A DNA stretch of 64,000 nt from Nocardia mangyaensis. GTDB taxonomy: Bacteria > Actinomycetota > Actinomycetes > Mycobacteriales > Mycobacteriaceae. The position numbers and the translations under genes were made by a program. Each line of letters begins with the position of its first letter. Position 1 is the first letter of the stretch. Where the stretch lies: positions 4,836,001-4,900,000 of the forward strand of contig NZ_CP018082.1 in the NCBI RefSeq assembly GCF_001886715.1. The letters run 5' to 3'. This document shows positions 9,492 through 18,201 of the stretch, piece by piece. Below the pieces are notes generated by a model that was not told where the DNA came from, searched no databases, and was given only the letters and a program-made list of their open reading frames with translations.

Positions 9492-9791
9492 CTACCGCTC
9501 CTCGAATCCGGTCATATCGCCCCGCGCGGGCTCCCAGCTTTCCACAACGAGATCGACCCGGCCAGGAGCACCGCCCGACCGTAACAGTTCCAGCAGCTTC
9601 TCTCCCACCGTTCGCGACCCTTCGGCGACCACGTGCACGCGACCGTCGGCGTGGTTGCGGGCGAAGCCGACCAGGCCGAGTTCCAGTGCGCGCGAACGGG
9701 TCCACCAACGAAAGCCCACGCCCTGCACGTATCCGTGCACCCAGGCGCTGAGCCGAACCGGTTCGCCGCTCATGCTGTGTCCAACCTGCAT
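9492..9791 (-). CDS. acyP: acylphosphatase
   Basis: A small enzyme (99 residues from the first ATG) that hydrolyses acyl-phosphates such as acetyl- or 1,3-bisphosphoglycerate. The family signature is complete: RLSAWVHGYVQGVGFRWWTR carries the phosphate-binding VQGVGFR loop with the catalytic Arg, and GFARNHADGRVHVVAEG carries the catalytic Asn and conserved DGRV. An internal ATG six codons in (MSGEPV) is also possible; neither start has a strong ribosome site. M. tuberculosis likewise carries acyP between the OsmC gene and smc. Confidence 0.93.
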   Translation of the reverse strand: MQVGHSMSGEPVRLSAWVHGYVQGVGFRWWTRSRALELGLVGFARNHADGRVHVVAEGSRTVGEKLLELLRSGGAPGRVDLVVESWEPARGDMTGFEER

Positions 9792-9843
9792 GAGCGGGGA
9801 CCCTGCGTGGTTACGCTCCGATGCCGCCTCCGGGCCTGCCCGC

Positions 9844-10290
9844 TCATGCGTCGATGTCGAAGCTCAACGTCACCTTGGTACCCGCCTTCAGCGTGCGGCC
9901 CACGGTGCACACCTTGTCGACGGCCCGTTCCACGGTGACCAGTAGTCGTTCGCGCGCGGCCTCGTCGAGTTCGGACAGATCGAGTTCGACGACCTCGTCG
10001 AGCTGCGGGTACACCTCGTTCTCGCGGTCGGCATCGCCGGAGACCCGGATGGTGGCGTCGAAGTCGTCGCCGAGGCGGCGCGAGAGCGGCAGATCCGAGC
10101 TGAGACCGGTGCAGGCGGCCAAGGCGATCTTGAGCAGCTCACCGGGGGTGAACGCGCCCGGCACGCCCTGGGAGGCGATCAGCACCTCGGCGCCGCGCGA
10201 ACTGCGTCCGGTGTAGGCCCGGGTTCCGGTGCGCTCGACCCACAGTTCGGTCGGGGCGGTGGTCACGGGGGCGCTCTGCTGCTCAGCCAT
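9844..10290 (-). CDS. OsmC/Ohr-family peroxiredoxin-like protein
   Basis: A 148-residue OsmC-fold protein with two redox cysteines, C60 in LLKIALAACTGLSS and C128 in ERAVDKVCTVGRTL. These two Cys reduce organic or fatty-acid hydroperoxides in the family. It lacks an obvious Ohr-specific signature, so I leave it as a general OsmC protein, equivalent in position to Rv2923c of M. tuberculosis. Substrate choice and thiol partner (mycothiol or lipoyl protein) cannot be read from the sequence. AGGA lies upstream of the ATG at a normal distance. Confidence 0.9.
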   Translation of the reverse strand: MAEQQSAPVTTAPTELWVERTGTRAYTGRSSRGAEVLIASQGVPGAFTPGELLKIALAACTGLSSDLPLSRRLGDDFDATIRVSGDADRENEVYPQLDEVVELDLSELDEAARERLLVTVERAVDKVCTVGRTLKAGTKVTLSFDIDA

Positions 10291-10388
10291 GGGTCAGATC
10301 CTGCCATTCTCGTCGGAGGCAACGCACGCCTGGCAACGTCGACGCCGGTGACGGCATTCCGGCGAGGTGATCGGGCCCACTCACGGCA

Positions 10389-10417
10389 CGGGGCCGGAGC
10401 ACTGCGCTCCGGCCCCG
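10389..10417 (-). terminator. terminator after the glycogen-debranching gene
   Basis: A perfect 12-bp stem (CGGGGCCGGAGC with GCTCCGGCCCCG) and a 5-base loop begin 13 bases after the stop codon at 10431. Confidence 0.65.
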
Positions 10418-10430
10418 CCGCTGTCGTGCA

Positions 10431-12581
10431 CTACTCGGTGCGTTCCTCGTCGGTGACCAGCGCCCAGCCCTCGGGCAGGCCGGTCACGGTGACCGCCGAC
10501 CCGCAGACCTCGATGTCGACCGTCGCCTCGCCCAGCCGGAACTCCGACATCCGCACGCAGCCCCACGCGTCGGGCACCTGTGGACGCAGCGTCAGGGTTC
10601 GGTCGGGTACGTCGGGGTCGAGCCCGAGGAACGAGCGGACCAGCAGCAGGGGCGCCGCGCTGGCCCACGCCTGCGGCGAGCAGGAGGTGGGATAGGGCAC
10701 CGGCGCGGCGAACCGAGCGCGCGGGAAGCCGCAGAACAGCTCGGGCAGCCGACCGTCGAACGCGGCCGCGGCGTCGAGCAGTCCGGCCGAGAGCTTGGTC
10801 GCCAGTTCGACCGCGCCCGGCACGTGCTGGTAGCGCATCAGCCCGGCGACCGCGATCGCCGTGTCGTGCGGCCAGATCGACCCGCAGTGGTAGCTCATCG
10901 GGTTGTAGGCGCCCATGTTCGAGGCCAGGGTGCGCAAGCCGAACCCGGAGTCCATCTCCGACTTGGCCAGATTCTGGATCAAGATCTCGGCGTGCTCGTC
11001 GGTGGCGATACCCGACCACAGACAGTGCGCGGCATTGCTGGTGAGCGCGTCGATCTGGCGCTTGCTGCCGTCGAGGGCGACGGCGTACCAGCCGTAGTGC
11101 GGTAGCCAGAACTGCTCCGCGAACTTGGTGCGCAATTCGGCGGCCCGCTCGCGCATGCGCGTGGCCAGCGCCGGGTCGTCGAACGCGTCGGCCAGTTCGG
11201 CGCGGGCGCGGTAGGCCGCGTACACATACCCCTGCACCTCGCACAGCGCGACGGGCGCCTGCGCGATATGGCCCGCGGCGTCGTTGATCCCGTCGAAGCT
11301 GTCCTTCCAGCCCTGATTGATCAGGCCCCGGTCGGTGGCGCGGACGTACTCGACGAAGCCGTCGTCGTCGCGGTCGCCGAAGTCGGTGATCCAGCCGATC
11401 GCGGCATCGGCCGCAGGCAGCAGTGTCGCGATCGAGGCGGGTTCCGCACCCCAGCGCAGGCATTCGGCGAGCAGCATCACGAACAGCGGGGTGGCGTCGA
11501 CGGTCCCGTAGTAGATCTGGCCGCCGAGCACCTGTCCGACCGAGGGACCACGCCGCATCTCGTGCATGATCCGGCCGGGCTCCTCCTCCACCAGCGGATC
11601 GACCGTCTGGCCCTGCAATTCGGCCAGCTGTTGCAGCGTGCCGAGAGCCAGGTCGGTTTCCAGCGGCAGCGACATCCACGCGGTCAGCAGGGAGTCCCGG
11701 CCGAACAGCGTCATGAACCAGGGCGCGCCCGCCGCGACGAAAGGTCTGCCGGTGCCCGAGTCGGTGTGGATCTGCAGGGCGCCCAGGTCACTTTCGGTGC
11801 GCCGCAGAATCCGGTTGAGCAGGCCGGAATCGGCACTGATGTCGGTGGCGGTGGCCCGCCACGCCTGGATCTTGCGCACCGGCTCGCTGGCCCGGTACCG
11901 CTCACCGACGGTGCCCTGTACCTGGGGACGTTGCGCGGCGCCGGCCGGTTGCGCGGTGATCTCGGTCTGCCAGCGTCCGCCCGCGGGTACCACGACCCGC
12001 CAGATCATGGTGCCGGGCAGCACCATCGGCTCGACGGTCGAGGTGAGCGCGAGGCCACGGGAGAGGTCGGCGCGGTCGTGCAGCAGCAGCTCGCCGTCGG
12101 CGGTGGTCATCTCCGCCCGGCGCCCGCCCATCCGGCCTTCCTTCACCGAGAACAGGTCGACGAAATCGGCGTCGACGTGCAGCTCGAGCACCACCGCGGT
12201 CGCCTCGCGGCTCATGTTCTCGAGGGTGATCACCTCGTGCATGCCTTCGGCGACGAGCCGATCGCGCACGACGAGCAGGGTGCTGTCGGCCCGGCCCTGC
12301 TGTGGCGGCCTGCGCAGCACGAACCGCGCGGCGAAGGCCTCCGGGCTCAGGACCGACAAGCCCTCGGGCCGCTTGCCGTCGATCATCAGTTCCCAGCGCG
12401 AGATGACCCTGGCGTCGCGGAAGAACAGGCCCTGCGGCTTGCCCGGCTCGATGTCGCCGAGCCGATCGGACAGGCAGAAGGTGCCGCCTTCGACGAGGGT
12501 GACGTTGCCGCCGTTGCCGCCGAGCCCCGCGGGTTCCCCCGCGTTGAGCGGGGTCGGTGACGAGGTGCTGTCCAGGCTCAT
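10431..12581 (-). CDS. amylo-alpha-1,6-glucosidase-like protein (glycogen debranching N-terminal domain)
   Basis: A 716-residue cytosolic enzyme with two parts. An N-terminal beta-rich glycogen-debranching domain (about 25-245) contains FCLSDRLGDIEPGKPQGLFF followed by RDARVISRWEL. An (alpha/alpha)6 catalytic domain (about 265-700) has PWFMTLFGRDSLLTAWM, GRIMHEMRRG and GLINQGWKDSFDGIN. The GRDSL and QGWKDS blocks are typical of debranching-enzyme-type GH domains with acidic catalytic residues. The precise substrate is unproven; an alpha-glucoside or glucosylglycerate-type compatible solute is possible. Its ATG overlaps the stop of the upstream GT4 gene by four bases (ATGA), so the two enzymes are translationally coupled and probably make and trim the same glycoside. 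Confidence 0.85.
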   Translation of the reverse strand: MSLDSTSSPTPLNAGEPAGLGGNGGNVTLVEGGTFCLSDRLGDIEPGKPQGLFFRDARVISRWELMIDGKRPEGLSVLSPEAFAARFVLRRPPQQGRADSTLLVVRDRLVAEGMHEVITLENMSREATAVVLELHVDADFVDLFSVKEGRMGGRRAEMTTADGELLLHDRADLSRGLALTSTVEPMVLPGTMIWRVVVPAGGRWQTEITAQPAGAAQRPQVQGTVGERYRASEPVRKIQAWRATATDISADSGLLNRILRRTESDLGALQIHTDSGTGRPFVAAGAPWFMTLFGRDSLLTAWMSLPLETDLALGTLQQLAELQGQTVDPLVEEEPGRIMHEMRRGPSVGQVLGGQIYYGTVDATPLFVMLLAECLRWGAEPASIATLLPAADAAIGWITDFGDRDDDGFVEYVRATDRGLINQGWKDSFDGINDAAGHIAQAPVALCEVQGYVYAAYRARAELADAFDDPALATRMRERAAELRTKFAEQFWLPHYGWYAVALDGSKRQIDALTSNAAHCLWSGIATDEHAEILIQNLAKSEMDSGFGLRTLASNMGAYNPMSYHCGSIWPHDTAIAVAGLMRYQHVPGAVELATKLSAGLLDAAAAFDGRLPELFCGFPRARFAAPVPYPTSCSPQAWASAAPLLLVRSFLGLDPDVPDRTLTLRPQVPDAWGCVRMSEFRLGEATVDIEVCGSAVTVTGLPEGWALVTDEERTE

Positions 12582-13768
12582 GCGCGCCCGCTGATCGCCG
12601 CCCCGACCGGCATGGGCAGCCGGTAGGCGGTGTCGTAGCCGATCGTGGTGCGCGCCAGCAGTTGCCGGTACACCTGCTCGTAGCCGTGGCCGAGGACCTC
12701 GTCGCCGAAGTTCGCGACGACGTGCGCCCGGCAGGCGGCCGGGTCGTACGTGGCGACTTCGGTGATGGCGGCGGACAATTCGGCCGGCTCGTCACAGATC
12801 CGCCCGGTCACCCCGTCGACCAGTACTTCGCTCACCGCACCGCCGCGCAAGGCGACCACCGGTGTGCCACACACCATCGCTTCGATCATGACCATGCCGA
12901 ACGGCTCCTCCCAGCGAATGGGGAACAGCAGACACCGTGCTCCGGAGAGGAGTTTACGCTTGGCGGTCGCGTCGGCGAGGCCGAACACGTGGTCATCGGG
13001 GGTCAGTCGCGGCCGCACGTGCTCGTCGAAATACGCCTTCTCCGGCGGCTCGCTGCACTTGCCCGCGAGGATCAGCGGGATGCCCGCCGCGTGCGCGGCG
13101 TCGAGGGCCAGATGCGGTCCCTTGTCCATGCTGAACCGGCCGAGGAACAGTGCGTAGTCCTGCTTCTCGGTCTCGAACGGCCACTGGTCGGGCCGCAGGG
13201 CGTTGTGCACGCGACCGGCCCACGGCAGGTCGGGTGCGAGCGCGCGCTGACGGTCGCTGATCGCGACGAGCGAGCACTCCTCGCCCAGTTCCTTGTAGTA
13301 GCGGTAGCAGTCGTCCTGCACCGGCCCGTGCACCGTGACCACCGTCGGCAGCCCGAGATTGGCGTACGCGGGCGCGTTGAGCGGACCGGCGAAGGTGTGG
13401 TCGTGTACCAGATCGATGCCTTCGGTGTCGGCCAGTCGCTCGATCGCGCGGCGCACCCGCAGCGCGTGCACGATCTCGGGGAACGGATCGCCGAGCCGCT
13501 CGGGCTGGATCCGGTCCCACAGCGGGACGAAATTCGCCTTGGTACCCGGTTCGCCCGCGCCGAACAGGGTGACGTGATGGCCGCGCTCACACAGTGAATC
13601 GACCAGATCGGCGACTACGGCCTCCACGCCGCCGTACGCCTTGGGGGGTACATCGAAATACGGTGGAACCACCATCGCGATCCGCAGTGGGCCACCGTTG
13701 TGCTCGATCGAATAGAGATCGGACGTCGAGAACCCGGTCGGCGACATTGCCGACATGTCTGCACTCAT
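12578..13768 (-). CDS. GT4-family glycosyltransferase
   Basis: A 396-residue retaining GT-B glycosyltransferase. The N-terminal half has the loop PPYFDVPPKAYGGVEAVVADL, where GG binds the acceptor/nucleotide, and DLVHDHTFAGPL. The C-terminal half has LFLGRFSMDKGPHLALDAA and the nucleotide-sugar-binding EEPFGMVMIEAMVCGTPVVA (the EX7E motif). The start is the ATG at 13768, with GGAAGG six bases upstream. An in-frame codon at 13813 lacks a ribosome site. It is the first gene of a two-gene operon with the debranching enzyme. No membrane segment is present, so it probably uses a soluble acceptor. Confidence 0.87.
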   Translation of the reverse strand: MSADMSAMSPTGFSTSDLYSIEHNGGPLRIAMVVPPYFDVPPKAYGGVEAVVADLVDSLCERGHHVTLFGAGEPGTKANFVPLWDRIQPERLGDPFPEIVHALRVRRAIERLADTEGIDLVHDHTFAGPLNAPAYANLGLPTVVTVHGPVQDDCYRYYKELGEECSLVAISDRQRALAPDLPWAGRVHNALRPDQWPFETEKQDYALFLGRFSMDKGPHLALDAAHAAGIPLILAGKCSEPPEKAYFDEHVRPRLTPDDHVFGLADATAKRKLLSGARCLLFPIRWEEPFGMVMIEAMVCGTPVVALRGGAVSEVLVDGVTGRICDEPAELSAAITEVATYDPAACRAHVVANFGDEVLGHGYEQVYRQLLARTTIGYDTAYRLPMPVGAAISGRA

Positions 13769-14031
13769 GACCTTCCTTCCAGGGACACAACCTCGCAACA
13801 CTTGCGCGAACAAGAGATGGCCGCCTCGGCGGGGGTGGAGACGAGAGCTTCACCGCCGTCCATGGGGCATGGTTGGCCTGGTCAGGCGTGGAGCGCACCT
13901 GTGCTGGTGCCACCTGAACAGAGGGGCCGACATGGAACGTACCCCGCTACCGGAGAGTAAACCAGTGTGTTGCTGGGATTCCTTTTCGGCGATTCCCTGC
14001 CGGGACAGGAGATTCCGCCGTCAGAGGCGGT

Positions 14032-15618
14032 CTACGGCGTACAGAATGTCGGTTCGACCGGGTCCACACAGGGGATGTTGCCGAACTCGGTCATGGTGAG
14101 CCTGGCCTTACCTCGGGTCAGGTAGTCGAGGAACTGGGCAACCAGCGAATCACCGGCGATCGGACCGTGTGTGTAGGCGTACCCGACACCGGTGAACGGG
14201 TACGTACCCGCGCGCAAGGTCTGCGGATTCGGCACAACGCCGTCGATCGAGACCGCCGCGACGTCGGCGCCGATCGCCGAGGTCTCCAGATAGCCCACCG
14301 CCCCAGGAATTTTGGCAACGAACGTAGCCACTTCCTCGGTCACGTCGACCTCGCATTGCGGCCCACCAGCGGCCCTCCCGACGCAGCTGGTGTAGCGGAA
14401 CACCTTGCGGTTGTCCTCGAGCAGCCGGGCTTCCAGCGCCCGCCGGGTGCCCGAGCCCGCGGTCCGATCGATCAGCACCACCGGCAGATCTGGCCCGCCG
14501 AGCTGGCGCCAGTTCGTCACCGTGCCCCGGTACAGGTCCCGGATCTGCTGAGTCGACAAGTCTTTCAGGCCCACCTCGGGGTGCACGATGACCGAAAACG
14601 AAGCCAGCGCCAGCGGGTGTTCGGTCAGCGCCGCGAAGGAATCGCCCTTGTCGCCGTCGCCGATGGCGAGGACGTCGGGAGTCGGCCCGGCCAGGGTGAT
14701 CGCGCGCAGCCCCGGTTCGGTCCCGGCGAAGTCGAATCGGAAATTCGCGCCGGCACAGGTCGCCGCGTAGCTCTCGGCGGCGGCACGGATCATCGGCGCC
14801 ATGGCCGAGGAGCCGACGACGGTGAGGTCACCGGACACGCAGTCGCGCGGCGGCCGATCGGCGCGAACGACAGCGAGGACCAGCTGCACGACCACGACTA
14901 CGAGCAGGAACAGACTGAGCGCCACCAGAATCCACGGCGGGCGCGCGTTGCTGCGGGTCCTGACCACCCGGCCGCCTTTGACACCGCCCGCGAGTTCGGG
15001 CTCCGGGGCCGGGTCCTCGTCGTTGGGCCGGTGGAGCACAGCCAGGATCTTGTAGTGGTCGCCGCGTTCGAGCGGCACCTTGGGCAAGTCGACGACACCG
15101 ACCAGGTTCGAGACGCGGCCCGGCTCGTGCGCCGGGCTGCCTTCGACCCGTCGGGCGATGCCGGAGCCGTCGCCGAGGTTGTCGCGCGGCACCCCCTGGA
15201 GCTCGGTGACGGCCACGCCGATCACCTCGCGGCCCGGAAAGCTCAGGTGCAGACCAACGGTCGGCCGTCCGTCACTGCGCATCGTGTAGTCGTCGGCGCC
15301 GATCCCGAGCGAACCGCTGTTCTCGATCCGCACCAGCACCAGCGACAGCTTCTTCAGCTGCCAGTCCTGCCCGCCGGCGACCGTGGTGCGCAGATTACGC
15401 AGGGCGCCGGTGACATCCGGGTCGGTGGGGGTGTTCGGCGCGGGGAACTCGATCTCGCCGGTGACCGGAGTGTCCATCTGCACCCGGTAGCCGATCCGAC
15501 GACGCCCGACGAGAACGAACTCGCGCAGGAACGCGGCCACGGCCACCACCACGCCGATGACCGACAACACGACCTCGAACGGAAACTCCTCCACCAGCTC
15601 CCCCGCTGTTGTGCACAC
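14032..15618 (-). CDS. two-pass membrane protein with C-terminal PstS-like phosphate-binding domain
   Basis: The 528-residue product has an N-terminal transmembrane helix (about 14-36, VLSVIGVVVAVAAFLREFVLV). A soluble middle domain (40-225) without recognised family is rich in beta-type sequence (KKLSLVLVRIENSG...). A second helix (about 228-250) leads into a C-terminal periplasmic-binding domain resembling PstS: LTVVGSSAMAPMIRAAAESYA, DRTAGSGTRRALEARLL with the SGT phosphate loop, and IPGAVGYLE. Free PstS is a lipoprotein; this one is tethered and fused to a cytosolic-side domain, which suggests sensing or signalling rather than transport. No pst permease genes are adjacent. The start (GTG at 15618) has a weak ribosome site; a GTG nine codons in, after GGGGAG, is an alternative. 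Confidence 0.75.
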   Translation of the reverse strand: MCTTAGELVEEFPFEVVLSVIGVVVAVAAFLREFVLVGRRRIGYRVQMDTPVTGEIEFPAPNTPTDPDVTGALRNLRTTVAGGQDWQLKKLSLVLVRIENSGSLGIGADDYTMRSDGRPTVGLHLSFPGREVIGVAVTELQGVPRDNLGDGSGIARRVEGSPAHEPGRVSNLVGVVDLPKVPLERGDHYKILAVLHRPNDEDPAPEPELAGGVKGGRVVRTRSNARPPWILVALSLFLLVVVVVQLVLAVVRADRPPRDCVSGDLTVVGSSAMAPMIRAAAESYAATCAGANFRFDFAGTEPGLRAITLAGPTPDVLAIGDGDKGDSFAALTEHPLALASFSVIVHPEVGLKDLSTQQIRDLYRGTVTNWRQLGGPDLPVVLIDRTAGSGTRRALEARLLEDNRKVFRYTSCVGRAAGGPQCEVDVTEEVATFVAKIPGAVGYLETSAIGADVAAVSIDGVVPNPQTLRAGTYPFTGVGYAYTHGPIAGDSLVAQFLDYLTRGKARLTMTEFGNIPCVDPVEPTFCTP

Positions 15619-15688
15619 GCCTGTAATCGCCTGTGTACCAGCTGGATCCGGGCTCGGCGCCCAATGGGGTCAGGTGTTAAGCAAGTCT

Positions 15689-16726
15689 TCACCCACCGGA
15701 TTCTCGGCACCAGGCCAGGAGCTGGTCCAGCGGCCAGGTGTCGATCACCCGGTCGGCCGAGACGCCGTGGGCCAGAGCCCGTTCGCACCCGTAGCCCTGC
15801 CAGGCCAGCTGGCCGGGTGCGTGCGCGTCGGTGTCGATGCTGAAGTGGCAGTCCATCTCCACCGCCAGCTCGATCAGCCGGCCCGGCGGGTCACGACGTT
15901 CGGGCCGGCTGTTGATCTCGACGGCGGTGCTGTAGCGGCGGCAGGCCTCGAAGACGAGTTCGGCGTCGAAACGGGATTCGGGCCTGGTGCCGCGGCCGCC
16001 CTCGACGAGGCGACCGGTGCAGTGGCCGAGGATGTCGACATGCGGGTTCGCGACCGCGTACACCATCCGCTTGGTCATGGTGTCGCTGTCGTCGCGCAGC
16101 CGCGAATGCACGCTGGCGACAACGACATCCAGGCGTTCGAGCAGATCAGCCCGCTGATCGAGAGTGCCGTCGTCGAGGATGTCGACCTCGATGCCGGTGA
16201 GGATCCGGAACGGCGCCAGCTGCTCGTTGAGTTCGGCGATCACGTCGAGTTGGCGCAGCAGCCGCTCGGCGGACAGTCCGTTGGCGACCTTCAGCCGCGG
16301 GGAGTGATCGGTGAGCGCGCAATAGTCGTGGCCGAGTGCGGCGGCCACGCCCATCATCTCGGCGATCGGGCTGCCGCCGTCGGACCAGTCCGAATGGGTG
16401 TGCAGATCGCCGCGCAGCGCGGCACGCAACTCGTCACCGGCGGGCGCGATCGGTTCGGCCGCGGCACGCAGGTCGACCAGGTAGTCGGGAGTCGCACCGG
16501 CACTTGCTTGTTCGATCACGGCGGCCGTCTTGGGCCCGATCCCGGGCAGTTCGCGCCAGCTGCGCGCGCGGGCGCGCTCGGCCCGTTCGGTCTCGCTCAG
16601 CCCGGCGACGACATCGGCGGCGCGCCGGTAGGCCCTGACCCGGTGGGTCTCGGCACGCGAACGCTCGAGCCAGAACCCGATCTCACGCAAGGCCGCCACC
16701 GGTCCGGGACTCGTCGCCGTCGCCAC
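15689..16726 (-). CDS. PHP-domain metal-dependent phosphoesterase with helix-hairpin-helix
   Basis: A 345-residue protein that resembles the C-terminal half of bacterial DNA polymerase X without the polymerase domain. Residues 10-95 form a helix-hairpin-helix region (RARSWRELPGIGPKTAAVIEQ). The PHP domain follows with its metal motifs: GDLHTHSDWSDG, LTDHSPRLK, TGIEVDIL, VVASVHSRL, HVDILGHCTGRL and SIDTDAHAPGQL. These His/Asp residues build a trinuclear metal centre for phosphoesterase or exonuclease-type hydrolysis. Adjacent mutM suggests a DNA-repair link, but the substrate is not known. The start is GTG at 16726, seven bases after the DHFR-like gene ends, in one minus-strand run from mutM. 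Confidence 0.85.
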   Translation of the reverse strand: MATATSPGPVAALREIGFWLERSRAETHRVRAYRRAADVVAGLSETERAERARARSWRELPGIGPKTAAVIEQASAGATPDYLVDLRAAAEPIAPAGDELRAALRGDLHTHSDWSDGGSPIAEMMGVAAALGHDYCALTDHSPRLKVANGLSAERLLRQLDVIAELNEQLAPFRILTGIEVDILDDGTLDQRADLLERLDVVVASVHSRLRDDSDTMTKRMVYAVANPHVDILGHCTGRLVEGGRGTRPESRFDAELVFEACRRYSTAVEINSRPERRDPPGRLIELAVEMDCHFSIDTDAHAPGQLAWQGYGCERALAHGVSADRVIDTWPLDQLLAWCRESGG

Positions 16727-16733
16727 GGTGGCG

Positions 16734-17315
16734 CTACCTGATCCGGCCGTACTTCACGAACGCCACCCCGTCGGTGTAGACGCGGCTGGTGATCACCCGG
16801 AACCGTTCCGGTTCGGGCAGTTTCACACCGGGGCCGAACAGCGGGCGGCCGGTGCCGAGCAGGACCGGGTGCAGTTTGAGGAACACCTGGTCGATCTCGG
16901 GCAGCAGCGTCTGCGCCAGTTCACCGCCACCGCACAGCCAGATCCCCAGTCCGGGTTCACGTTTGAGTGTGCGCACCGCCGCGACCGGATCGGCGCTGAT
17001 CAGCTCGACGCCCGGGGCCGGCGGTTCGGGCAGCGTCGTGGAGACCACGAACTGGCGCAGGTGTTCGTAGGGGCTGGCGGTGCCGGTGCGGACGCCGAAG
17101 TCGTGGGTCTTGCGGCCCATGATCACGGTGTCGAAGTAGCTGTTGCGCGCCGCGATGCCGCGCGCCTCGCGCACCTTGGTCGGCAGGGTCTCAGGATACT
17201 GCGAGATGATCGCGGGACCGTGATCGCCACCGACCGGGAAGAAGTCCAGCGTCCCGTCCTCGGCGGCGATGAAGCCGTCGATCGTCGATGCCACGAAATA
17301 GGTCAGCTTGCGCAT
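16734..17315 (-). CDS. dihydrofolate reductase-like (RibD C-terminal) protein
   Basis: A 193-residue NADPH-dependent reductase fold of the RibD_C/DHFR type. The opening MRKLTYFVASTIDGFIA is typical of this group, followed by TVIMGRKTHDFG (cofactor loop), IWLCGGGELAQTLL (pyrophosphate-binding glycine triplet) and the C-terminal F-x-R-V-x-T-S block. It is shorter than RibD and lacks a deaminase domain, so it is not a riboflavin pathway fusion. Many actinobacteria carry several such paralogues of unknown substrate. It lies between mutM and the PHP gene with short gaps, suggesting cotranscription. Confidence 0.85.
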   Translation of the reverse strand: MRKLTYFVASTIDGFIAAEDGTLDFFPVGGDHGPAIISQYPETLPTKVREARGIAARNSYFDTVIMGRKTHDFGVRTGTASPYEHLRQFVVSTTLPEPPAPGVELISADPVAAVRTLKREPGLGIWLCGGGELAQTLLPEIDQVFLKLHPVLLGTGRPLFGPGVKLPEPERFRVITSRVYTDGVAFVKYGRIR

Positions 17316-17337
17316 AAGAAACGGTAGCGCGCCCCGA

Positions 17338-18198
17338 TCAACGACGGCGAGGCTTCGGCTGACACTTCGGACAGGAAAACGACGACCGATTCATGAACTG
17401 TTCCCGAACCACCGGGGCCCCGCAGCGCTCACACGGCTCGTCCTGGCGCCCGTACACGGCCAATGATCGGGAGAAATAGCCCGATTCCCCGTTGACGTTG
17501 ACATACAGCGCGTCAAAAGAGGTCCCGCCGACCGCCAGCGCCGCGCTCATCACGGCGCTGACCTCGACCAACAGGGTCCGTACCACCGGACGGCTGAGGC
17601 CCGAGGCGATCCGGGAACCGTGCAGACCGGCCCGCCACAGCGCCTCGTCGGCGTAGATGTTGCCGATGCCCGAGATCACGGTCTGATCGAGCAGCACCCG
17701 CTTGATCTCGGTGCTCTTGGCGCGGATCGCGGCGACGACGGCGTCGGTGTCGAAGCGCGGGTCCAGCGGATCGCGGGCGATGTGGGCGACCGAGTCGGGG
17801 ACGACGGTGCCATCGACCTCGACGAGTCCGCCCAGCGCCCAGCCGCCGAAAGTGCGCTGGTCGACGAAGCGCAGTTCGGTGCCGCCGTCGAGGGCGGCCC
17901 GGATGTGGGCGTGCTTCTCGACCGGGGCGACTGCGGGCTGCACCAACATCTGCCCGCTCATACCCAGGTGCACGACCAGGGCGGCGTCGGGCTCGTCGAA
18001 GGTGAGCCAGAGATATTTGCCGCGCCGCTGGGCTGCGTCGATGCGCAGGCCGGCGAGCCGGGCGGCCAGATCCGCCCCGCCGGCGACATGCCTGCGCACG
18101 GCGCGGGGATGGGTGACGGTGACCGCCTCGATGGCCCGGCCGACCGCGTGCTCGGCCAGGCCGCGCCGGACCACCTCGACTTCGGGCAGTTCGGGCAC
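17338..18198 (-). CDS. mutM: formamidopyrimidine-DNA glycosylase
   Basis: MutM/Fpg removes 8-oxoguanine and ring-opened purines, then cuts the abasic site. The 286-residue protein starts [14 protein letters not shown], so after Met removal Pro1 is the nucleophile and Glu2 the general acid. The conserved catalytic Lys lies in QRRGKYLWL, and the zinc finger at the end is CERC...CPKC. All key residues are present. It lies three bases after rnc, and the rnc-mutM linkage is conserved in mycobacteria. Protection against oxidised guanine also involves mutT1 in this window. Confidence 0.97.
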   Translation of the reverse strand: MPELPEVEVVRRGLAEHAVGRAIEAVTVTHPRAVRRHVAGGADLAARLAGLRIDAAQRRGKYLWLTFDEPDAALVVHLGMSGQMLVQPAVAPVEKHAHIRAALDGGTELRFVDQRTFGGWALGGLVEVDGTVVPDSVAHIARDPLDPRFDTDAVVAAIRAKSTEIKRVLLDQTVISGIGNIYADEALWRAGLHGSRIASGLSRPVVRTLLVEVSAVMSAALAVGGTSFDALYVNVNGESGYFSRSLAVYGRQDEPCERCGAPVVREQFMNRSSFSCPKCQPKPRRR

Positions 18199-18201
18199 GG
18201 C

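Noticed and set aside
11268..12560. A 430-codon plus-strand frame over the debranching enzyme
   Set aside because: Antisense to a gene with clear domains; no recognisable motif of its own.
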